Shown piece by piece: positions 1 through 5,024 of a DNA stretch of 5,611 bases. Numbering within the stretch: the stretch's first letter is position 1; each line of letters opens with the position of its first letter. Origin of the DNA: Rhodospirillales bacterium (lineage in GTDB: Bacteria > Pseudomonadota > Alphaproteobacteria > Rhodospirillales > Magnetospirillaceae); assembly GCA_030040955.1 (NCBI GenBank), contig JASHSH010000253.1, positions 1-5,611 on the forward strand, read 5' to 3'. A model generated the notes under the pieces. The model did not search any database. It was not told the origin of the DNA and saw only the letters and a list, made by a program, of their open reading frames with translations. Made by a program: the position numbers and the translations under genes.

Positions 1-505
1 CATGCGCCATCGGCACGATCCCCGCGGCCACTGCCGCGGCCGAGCCGCCGCTCGACCCGCCCGGCGTGCGGCCGAGCGACCAGGGATTGCGGCAGGGGCC
101 GAACAGGACCGGCTCGGTATAGGCGACCGACCCCATCTCGGGCGTATTGGTCTTACCGAATATGTTCAAGCCGGCCGCCTTGGCACGGCGGATCCACTCG
201 CCGTCGGCGGTCGGCACGAAGTCCTTGAGCAGGCGGCTGCCCATGGTCATCGGCGCGCCGGCCAGGAACGGCCCCAGGTCCTTCACCAGGAAGGGCACGC
301 CGGCGAACGCTCCGTCGGGCAGGCGGGCGCGCGCCGCCGCCCGTGCCGTTTCGTCGCCGCGCCAGACGACCGCATTGATCGCTGGATTGCGCCGATCCGC
401 GCGCACCAGCGCCTCGTCGATCAGATCGAGGGCGGACACCTCGCCGCGCCGTACCAGTTCGGCCAAGCCGAGCGCGTCGAAACGGTCGTATTCGGCGAAG
501 CCCAT
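1..505 (-). CDS. Amidase-signature family hydrolase, N-terminal part (runs off left edge)
   Basis: Reading leftward from ATG at 505, 168 codons are visible with no stop before the window edge. The protein begins [20 protein letters not shown] and has the typical amidase-signature layout. A helical N-terminus (about 1-60) is followed by GVPFLVKD at 69-76, whose Lys75 fits the catalytic lysine. GKTNTPEMG lies at 117-125, and the Gly/Ser-rich signature [14 protein letters not shown] at 149-162 supplies the cis-serine. The nucleophilic serine, about 24 residues further on in this family, lies outside the window. Members (GatA, fatty-acid amide hydrolase, malonamidase, many catabolic amidases) hydrolyse or transfer amide groups. 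Nothing here marks it as GatA, and no gatC or gatB is visible, so a stand-alone cytoplasmic amidase is more likely; substrate unknown. A GGAGG ribosome-binding site at 510-514, 4 nt before the ATG, fixes the start. The gene is divergent from the CYTH-CHAD gene. Confidence 0.9.
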   Translation of the reverse strand, partial: MGFAEYDRFDALGLAELVRRGEVSALDLIDEALVRADRRNPAINAVVWRGDETARAAARARLPDGAFAGVPFLVKDLGPFLAGAPMTMGSRLLKDFVPTADGEWIRRAKAAGLNIFGKTNTPEMGSVAYTEPVLFGPCRNPWSLGRTPGGSSGGSAAAVAAGIVPMAH

Positions 506-509
506 GTTT

Positions 510-514
510 CCTCC
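510..514 (-). promoter_or_regulatory. Shine-Dalgarno site of the amidase gene
   Basis: On the minus strand the sequence reads GGAGG, then AAAC, then ATG. It is the clearest ribosome-binding site in the window and decides the amidase start at 505. I see no convincing -35/-10 pair for this gene in 506-600. Confidence 0.7.
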
Positions 515-574
515 AGCGGATTTTGCCCCACTGTAGCGGTTCGGCACGGTTCGCGGGAGATGGCCGGGGCGGTT

Positions 575-602
575 TTGCCCTTTCCTGTCTTTGGGTTATG
601 AT
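575..602 (+). promoter_or_regulatory. Predicted sigma70-type promoter of the CYTH-CHAD gene
   Basis: TTGCCC at 575-580 (4 of 6 matches to TTGACA) is separated by 16 nt from TATGAT at 597-602 (5 of 6 matches to TATAAT). Transcription would start near 609, leaving a leader of about 19 nt with GGGG at 618-621 as a modest ribosome-binding site before GTG 628. The upstream in-frame ATG at 598-600 lies inside the -10 box and would not be on this transcript. Confidence 0.5.
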
Positions 603-627
603 CGGTTCGGGACCTCTGGGGCGTCCG

Positions 628-2172
628 GTGAACGTCGAAACCGAACTCAAGCTGCTGCTCAAGCCCGAGGCGATGCGGCGGCTGCGGCGGCACTCGCTTG
701 TGCAAGGGCTGAAGCAGGGCCACGCGGCCACCCGCCGGCTCAAATCGGTCTATTTCGATACCTCCGACTGGCGGCTGCGCGACCATGGCGTGGTGCTGCG
801 CGTGCGCCACGCCGGCCGGCGCCGCATCCAGACGTTGAAGACGATGGGCAACGGGCATTCGGGCATCGCCACCCGTCCCGAATGGGAGGCGGAGATCCGC
901 GGCGACCGCCCCGAGCTGATCGCGCTGCACGCGGCCGACGGGGTCTTGCCCGACGCGGCCGACCGGCTGCTGCGCGGGCTGCGGCCCGTGTTCACCACCG
1001 ATTTCCGCCGCACCACCTATCGTCTCGGCACGCCGGAATGGGAGGTGGAGCTGGCACTCGACGAAGGCGAGCTGGTCGCCGATCGCGGCCAGGCCCCGAT
1101 CGTCGAGGCAGAACTGGAACTTAAGCGCGGCGAACCCAAAATCCTGTTCGACCTCGCCCGCTCGCTGCAGAAGGACGTGCCCGCCCGGGTGTCGGTGGCG
1201 AGCAAGGCCGAGCGCGGCTTCGCCCTGGTCGACGGGGTCGCGCCCCAACCGCAGAAGGCGCGCGCGCCGGCCCTGCCCTCGGATTCCTCGGCCGGGGATT
1301 CGTTCCGCGCCATCGCGCGGTCCTGCGCCGCCCAACTGCTCGCCAACCAGGATTGCCTGTTCGAGACCCGCGACCCGGAAGCAGTGCACCAGATGCGGGT
1401 GGCGCTGCGCCGCCTGGGCTCGGCGATGCGGTTGTTCGAGTCTTTCCTCGACACGCCGGAGACCGCGGCTTTGAGCGAGGAGATGCGCTGGCTGCAATCG
1501 CATCTCGGCCCGGCGCGCGACGCCGAAATCCTGATCACCGCGGTGTTCGATCCACTGGTCGAGATTTTCGGCCGCGAGGCCGGCTATCGGGCGCTGCGCG
1601 AGGCATTCGAGTCGCGCCGCCAGGCGGTGCTCGACGATGCGCTCGCCACGCTGGCGGCGCCGCGCTTCACCCAGTTCGTACTCGGCCTCGGCGCCTGGAT
1701 CGAGGGCGGCGACTGGCTGATCACCGACGATCCGTCCCGCCTTGCCCTGCTCGACGAGCCGGCGACGATCTTCGCCGCCGCGCTGCTCGACCGGCTCGAC
1801 CGCTCGGCGCGCAAGTCGCTGCGCGGACTGGCCTCGCTCGACGAGGAGCGCCGCCACCGCGCGCGCATCCGGGTCAAGCGGCTGCGCTACGCGATGGAGT
1901 TCTTCGCCTCCCTGTTCCCCAAGCGCAAGGCCAAGCGGCTGGTGCAGACGCTGGCCCGTTTGCAGGACCATCTCGGGCTGCTCAACGACATCGCGGTCGC
2001 CGCCCGACTGCTGCGCGACCATGCCGAGGGCGCGCGCGATCCGGCGCTGATCCTGAGCGCGGGCAAGATCATCGGCTGGCATGCCGGCCGGGTGCCGAAA
2101 TTGCTCGCCGAGGCCGATTCGGAGCGCCGCGCGGCGGAGAAATTGCGCCGCTTCTGGCACGACGGGAAGTGA
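628..2172 (+). CDS. CYTH and CHAD domain protein (inorganic triphosphatase type)
   Basis: This 514-residue protein has two domains. The N-terminal CYTH domain (about 1-200) opens with the hallmark ExExK (Glu4, Glu6, Lys8). It continues with YFDT at 42-45, Lys71, EWEAE at 85-89, EVELALDEGE at 139-148 and alternating glutamates at 160, 162 and 164. These residues line the triphosphate/metal tunnel of the family. The C-terminal CHAD domain (about 225-510) shows HQMRVALRR at 254-262, RIRVKRLRY at 413-421 and LQDHLGLLND at 445-454. CHAD is an alpha-helical bundle with basic faces that binds polyphosphate. E. coli YgiF has the same architecture (433 residues) and hydrolyses inorganic triphosphate, so hydrolysis of tripolyphosphate or short polyphosphate in the cytoplasm is the best inference. 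GTG 628 places ExExK right at the N-terminus as in relatives; ATG 598 would add ten residues but overlaps the predicted -10 box. The gene stands alone, ahead of a tRNA. Confidence 0.93.
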   Translation: MNVETELKLLLKPEAMRRLRRHSLVQGLKQGHAATRRLKSVYFDTSDWRLRDHGVVLRVRHAGRRRIQTLKTMGNGHSGIATRPEWEAEIRGDRPELIALHAADGVLPDAADRLLRGLRPVFTTDFRRTTYRLGTPEWEVELALDEGELVADRGQAPIVEAELELKRGEPKILFDLARSLQKDVPARVSVASKAERGFALVDGVAPQPQKARAPALPSDSSAGDSFRAIARSCAAQLLANQDCLFETRDPEAVHQMRVALRRLGSAMRLFESFLDTPETAALSEEMRWLQSHLGPARDAEILITAVFDPLVEIFGREAGYRALREAFESRRQAVLDDALATLAAPRFTQFVLGLGAWIEGGDWLITDDPSRLALLDEPATIFAAALLDRLDRSARKSLRGLASLDEERRHRARIRVKRLRYAMEFFASLFPKRKAKRLVQTLARLQDHLGLLNDIAVAARLLRDHAEGARDPALILSAGKIIGWHAGRVPKLLAEADSERRAAEKLRRFWHDGK

Positions 2173-2217
2173 GTGCGGGCGCCGCGATTCCGCTGCCGCC
2201 ACGGCGGTCCCGTTGCC

Positions 2218-2246
2218 TTGCGCCCCCCTACCCCGTCTGCTATAGA
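2218..2246 (+). promoter_or_regulatory. Predicted promoter of tRNA-Asp
   Basis: TTGCGC at 2218-2223, preceded by CC to give the CTTG core common in alphaproteobacterial -35 elements, is followed after exactly 17 nt by TATAGA at 2241-2246. A start near 2253 lies about 7 nt ahead of the mature tRNA, a normal distance. The 2173-2259 gap after the CYTH-CHAD gene holds only this and a weak 4-bp GC stem, with no convincing terminator. Confidence 0.55.
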
Positions 2247-2259
2247 ACCGCCTCCCCGC

Positions 2260-2336
2260 GGGGGTGTAGCTCAGTTGGTTAGAGCGTCGGCCTGTCACGC
2301 CGAAGGTCGCGGGTTCGAGCCCCGTCACTCCCGCCA
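2260..2336 (+). tRNA. tRNA-Asp (anticodon GTC)
   Basis: A full cloverleaf can be folded by hand. The acceptor strand GGGGGTG (2260-2266) pairs with CACTCCC (2326-2332) with one G-U pair. The D arm is GCTC/GAGC around AGTTGGTTA. The anticodon stem TCGGC/GCCGA encloses the loop CTGTCAC, with GTC at 2294-2296. The T arm GCGGG/CCCGT encloses TTCGAGC. The discriminator base is G2333, and CCA is genomically encoded at 2334-2336. It delivers aspartate at GAC and GAU codons, and the G34 anticodon is the normal substrate for queuosine modification. It converges on the ABC ATPase remnant, whose stop codon is 24 nt beyond its 3' end. No uridine-rich terminator hairpin is evident in 2337-2360. Confidence 0.97.
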
Positions 2337-2360
2337 CTAATCCCGGCCCGCGCCGCTCCT

Positions 2361-2528
2361 TCACTCCTCCGCCGCAATCGCCGCCGCGTCGTGCTCGACC
2401 AGGCGCAGGAAGCGTCGCGCGCGCTCGTGGCGCGGATTGTCGATCACTTCGGCGACCAGCTCGGGATCGAGCGCCGAGGTCGGCTCGTCGAACAGCATCA
2501 GCCGAGGCGAGATGGCGAGCGCGCGGGC
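2361..2528 (-). pseudogene. Remnant of polar-amino-acid ABC transporter ATPase (GlnQ/ArtP/HisP type)
   Basis: Read from about 2528 to the TGA at 2361, the frame encodes ARALAISPRLMLFDEPTSAL, then DPELVAEV, then IDNPRHERARRFLRLVEH and a short Ala/Glu-rich tail. The first part is the end of the signature helix, the Walker B segment (LMLFDEP) and the D-loop (SALD). The second part is the extreme C-terminus of the same family, typically a '...DNPxxERTRRFL' ending. In an intact protein of about 240-255 residues, some 45-50 residues lie between these parts and include the H-loop histidine; here they are missing without a frameshift. Everything upstream (Walker A, Q-loop, most of the LSGGQ region) is also missing, replaced by the EamA exporter gene in another frame. 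It cannot be a working ATPase. An in-frame ATG at 2498, sharing a base with the exporter's TGA, could still give a 45-residue peptide. Confidence 0.85.
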
Positions 2529-3412
2529 GCGGGCAGCGTGCCGAGCGCGATTCCGGCCAGCACGATCGCGGTGCCGACGGCGAACCACAGCCCGATCGGA
2601 TCGCCGAACAGCGCGGCGGAGGCCGCCACGCCGACCAGCGGCTGGAGATATTGCAGCGAGGCGGCGATGCGCGCGGGCATGCGGTCGAGCGCGCGCAGCC
2701 ACACCCAGGTACCGGCCACCGTGACCAGCAGGGCGAGATAGATCACCACGCCGATCCCTCGCGCGCCAGGCGCGGCGGGTGCTACTCGGCTCCAGTCCCA
2801 GGCCAGCACCGGGATCATGGCGAGCGCGCCGCCGAGATTCGACCAGGCGGCGACGGTCAGCGCGCCATGCCTCCGCACCAGTTCGGCGCCAAGCACGTAA
2901 TAGGCCGCGACCGCGACCGAGGACAGCAGCACCAACGCGTCGCCGAGGATGCCGTTGCCGGCGAGCGCGTCCCCGCCGCTGCCGCCGAACACGACGACGC
3001 CGACGCCGGCGAAGGCGCCGGCCAGTCCGAGCGCCTGAACGGCGCGGATCGGCTGGTGCAGGCGGATCGCGGCGAGGAGCACGACGAAGCCCGGGATGGT
3101 CGCCGAGATCACGGTGGCGACCGCGGCCGAACTGCGCGCGACCCCGAGCGTCTGCGAAAGCTGGCCGACGCCGACGCCCAGCAGACCGACCGCCGCCATC
3201 GCGACGAGGTGCCGCACCCGCGGGATCGGCCGGCGAGCCACGAGGGCGGCGAACAGCGGCGCCGCGGCCAGGTAGCGCAGCGCGGTCAGCGCGATGGGCG
3301 AGAAGTCGGCCAGCCCGAGCTTGGTGGCCGGGATCGACCCGCCCCAGACGATGGCCAGCAGCACCAGGGCGGCGACGGCCCCGGCCGTCACGGGACGCGC
3401 GCCCTCCGCCAT
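2498..3412 (-). CDS. EamA/DMT-superfamily transporter (RhaT/YdcZ-like exporter)
   Basis: This 304-residue inner-membrane protein has about ten predicted helices in two EamA repeats, at roughly 10-30, 36-58, 68-88, 94-113, 124-143, 153-174, 184-204, 219-239, 251-270 and 273-292. Family features include the first-helix WGGSIPATKLGL (23-34), an ALRYLAAAPLF stretch at 44-54, and the last-repeat segment ASLQYLQPLVGVAASAALFG (251-270). Family members mostly export amino acids, metabolites or drugs; the substrate cannot be inferred. The ATG at 3412 follows the stop of the beta-helix gene by 4 nt, so it is probably translationally coupled and third in the operon. The last eight or so residues (ARSPSRLG) are encoded by DNA that, in another frame, is the ABC ATPase remnant, so the native C-terminus was probably lost or replaced. 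All ten helices appear intact, so the protein may still work. Confidence 0.9.
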   Translation of the reverse strand: MAEGARPVTAGAVAALVLLAIVWGGSIPATKLGLADFSPIALTALRYLAAAPLFAALVARRPIPRVRHLVAMAAVGLLGVGVGQLSQTLGVARSSAAVATVISATIPGFVVLLAAIRLHQPIRAVQALGLAGAFAGVGVVVFGGSGGDALAGNGILGDALVLLSSVAVAAYYVLGAELVRRHGALTVAAWSNLGGALAMIPVLAWDWSRVAPAAPGARGIGVVIYLALLVTVAGTWVWLRALDRMPARIAASLQYLQPLVGVAASAALFGDPIGLWFAVGTAIVLAGIALGTLPAPARSPSRLG

Positions 3413-3416
3413 GCGC

Positions 3417-4013
3417 TCAATCGACTCGGCTGTCGTCGAGATGCGAGGCGAGCGCGGCGGCGACCGAGCGGGTGATCTTCACCATGTCCGCTTCGGCGCG
3501 GTCGATGCCGTAGGCGGTGAGCGGGAAGTCGAGCGGCTGCTGGATCGCCCAGATTTCGTCGTGGCGGTCGGGCGGCAGGATGCACGCCGGATCGCCGACC
3601 GCGACCCAGCCGATCGGCACCTCGGCGCCGGGTTCCAGCCGCGTGCGCAGATGCACCACGCCGTTGATCCGCACCTCGGCGCCCTTGCCCAGCCGGGCGC
3701 CGTGGAAGATCGCCGCGCCGGTGGCAATGAACACCTGGTCGTCGAGCGCGCAGCCGACCAGATGCGCATTCGGTCCGACCAGGCAATTGTCGCCGATGCG
3801 CAAGCTGTGTCGGGCGGTCGCGCGCAGCACCGCGTTCTCCATCACGATGCATTCGCGCCCGATCGAGATCGACCCGCCCTCGGCGACGATCTGCGCGCCG
3901 AACAGGATGCGGCAGCCGGGCCCGATCTCGATATCGCCGCACAAGAGCGCGTTGGGCGCGACAAAGGCCGAGGCATCGACGCGCGGCCGTTTGCCGAGAT
4001 GGGCGAGCATCAT
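3417..4013 (-). CDS. Gamma-carbonic-anhydrase-like hexapeptide-repeat (LbH) protein without the usual zinc ligands
   Basis: The 198-residue protein has the left-handed beta-helix pattern of hexapeptide repeats from about residue 12 to 142 (for example VAPNALLCGDIEIGPG, ISIGRECIVMENAV, LRIGDNCLVGPNAHLVGC, IATGAAIFHGARLGKGAEV). A C-terminal helical segment carries PPDRHDEIWAIQQPLDFP. The overall layout matches gamma-carbonic anhydrases and PaaY/CaiE/YrdA proteins. By hand alignment, the three zinc histidines appear replaced: position 64 is Arg in NAVLRA, 81 is Pro where GH is usual, and 86 is Val where LHGC is usual. His69, His84, His104 and His121 remain and could form a different site. A carbonic anhydrase or acyltransferase activity should therefore not be assumed. 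Two ATGs exist (4013 and 4010); AAGG abuts the first, so the second may be the true start. It lies 3 nt after the aldolase homologue and 4 nt before the exporter. Confidence 0.85.
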   Translation of the reverse strand: MMLAHLGKRPRVDASAFVAPNALLCGDIEIGPGCRILFGAQIVAEGGSISIGRECIVMENAVLRATARHSLRIGDNCLVGPNAHLVGCALDDQVFIATGAAIFHGARLGKGAEVRINGVVHLRTRLEPGAEVPIGWVAVGDPACILPPDRHDEIWAIQQPLDFPLTAYGIDRAEADMVKITRSVAAALASHLDDSRVD

Positions 4014-4016
4014 CCT

Positions 4017-4925
4017 TCACTTCTCCGGGACGGGTCCGAGCCGGGCGGCGTAGCGCTCGATCGCGGCGATGCCGAACGGCGTGGGCGCCAGGAACGGGGC
4101 GCGGTCGCGCACCGTGCCCAGGCCGAAGCGCAGGGCGGTGAGCCGTTTGCCGTAGCAGACGATGTGCTCGATCGACTGGGTGACGAACACGATCGCCGGC
4201 AGCGCGCGGGCATAGTGGCGCTCGGCCTCGCCCTCCTCGCCGCGGCGAAGCGCGTCATAGGCATCGACGAGGAGGTCGAAGCATTCCGGCGCCGGCATCG
4301 CGCCCGCGCAGCCGGCGCGCAGATTGTCGAGCAGCTCGAGGCCGCCGCGGCCCTGGAACACGTCGAGCCGGTCCGCGGTCTCGCCGATCAGACGGGAGAT
4401 GGCGGTGGACGGCGCCTCGCATTTGAGCACCGAAAATCTCGAATTCGCCTTGTTGAGCGCGGCGATGGCGCCGCCGCTCAGTCCGACGCCGAGATATTCG
4501 GGCGCGTTCTGGATGGCGACCGGCACCGGCGAGGACTCGATCACCTTGGCGAAGAAGCGCGCCAGCTCGGCCTCCTCGATCGGCCGCTCGGGCGGCGGCT
4601 GGAGAACGACGAAGCCGGCGCCGTGAGCCACCGCATGCTCCACCGCCTCCATCTGCTCGTAGGGTGAGGCGCCGAACACGGTGACCGCGAACGGCACCCT
4701 TCCCTTCAGATCGTCGCCCACCCATTCGACCAGCTGGCGGCGTTCGGCCGGCGAGAGCTTGGCCGTCTCGGTGGCCAGGCCGAGCACGGCGATGCCGTCG
4801 GCGCCGCGCCCGACGCAGCCCTCGACCTGGCGCGCGATCGCGCCGCGGTCCAGCGTGCCCGCGCGGTTGAAGAAGGCGTAGAGCATCGGATAGATGCCCG
4901 AAAATACGCGCGCCCTGCCGTCCAT
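4017..4925 (-). CDS. DapA/NanA-superfamily class I aldolase homologue (dihydrodipicolinate synthase family)
   Basis: The 302-residue protein matches the family's usual length (about 290-310) and (beta/alpha)8 barrel layout. It begins MDGRARVFSGIYPMLYAFF, has GADGIAVLGLATETAKLSPAERR at about 41-63, and the Schiff-base lysine candidate Lys168 in VLKCEAP. Family members cleave or condense pyruvate-type keto acids through that lysine. Two canonical elements differ: the TTGE loop is ATET (51-54), and the tyrosine of the 'YNxP' strand is Gln139 (IQNAP). It is therefore probably not the lysine-biosynthesis DapA but a catabolic lyase or dehydratase, or a protein with altered chemistry. ATG 4925 is chosen because homology starts at once after it; the frame stays open to 5276 but that extension is non-homologous. 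It is first in a three-gene operon with a promoter at 4954-4982 and is divergent from the threonine aldolase gene. Confidence 0.87.
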   Translation of the reverse strand: MDGRARVFSGIYPMLYAFFNRAGTLDRGAIARQVEGCVGRGADGIAVLGLATETAKLSPAERRQLVEWVGDDLKGRVPFAVTVFGASPYEQMEAVEHAVAHGAGFVVLQPPPERPIEEAELARFFAKVIESSPVPVAIQNAPEYLGVGLSGGAIAALNKANSRFSVLKCEAPSTAISRLIGETADRLDVFQGRGGLELLDNLRAGCAGAMPAPECFDLLVDAYDALRRGEEGEAERHYARALPAIVFVTQSIEHIVCYGKRLTALRFGLGTVRDRAPFLAPTPFGIAAIERYAARLGPVPEK

Positions 4926-4953
4926 GCGCTCGCCCCAGAGAGCTTCGGGGCCG

Positions 4954-4982
4954 AGAATAGGAGGCGGGGCGATGCCCCTCAA
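4954..4982 (-). promoter_or_regulatory. Predicted promoter of the aldolase/beta-helix/exporter operon
   Basis: On the minus strand TTGAGG (4982-4977, within a CTTG context) is followed by exactly 17 nt and then TATTCT (4959-4954). Each box matches four of six consensus bases. The predicted start near 4947 gives a leader of about 21 nt before ATG 4925. The spacer contains the short palindrome at 4966-4978. Confidence 0.45.
4966..4978. repeat. Short perfect inverted repeat in the divergent promoter region
   Basis: GGGGC-GAT-GCCCC is a 5-bp perfect inverted repeat with a 3-nt centre. It sits inside the spacer of the predicted operon promoter and 46 nt before the threonine aldolase ATG. It could be half of an operator or simply chance in GC-rich DNA; it lacks the T-run of a terminator. 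Confidence 0.3.
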
Positions 4983-5024
4983 GCCTATGGACGCGGGCGC
5001 CCGGCCTGTGTATGCACGGCCGCG

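Noticed and set aside
2173..2259. Rho-independent terminator after the CYTH-CHAD gene
   Set aside because: Only a weak CCGC/GCGG stem is seen near 2197-2208, without a following T-run.
421..2364. Long 647-codon minus-strand open frame across the CYTH-CHAD gene and tRNA
   Set aside because: Its N-terminal part (GVTGLEPATFGVTGRRSNQL) is the translation of the antisense strand of the tRNA, a well-known false-protein artefact. The rest is low-complexity Arg/Gln/Ala-rich antisense of a clearly recognised gene.
2337..2530. tRNA-Asp 3' end as an integration site for a mobile element
   Set aside because: No integrase gene, no repeated tRNA 3' end and no other element genes are visible. The adjacent ABC remnant is better explained by deletions.
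2651..3513. Plus-strand open frames opposite the EamA exporter
   Set aside because: These are Arg/Gly/Asp-rich antisense translations with no domain signal; the minus strand encodes a clean ten-helix protein.
3294..4667. 457-codon plus-strand open frame opposite the beta-helix and aldolase genes
   Set aside because: Its composition is rich in Arg, Asp, His and Ala with no recognisable domain. The opposite strand encodes two clear families, so this is a high-GC shadow frame.
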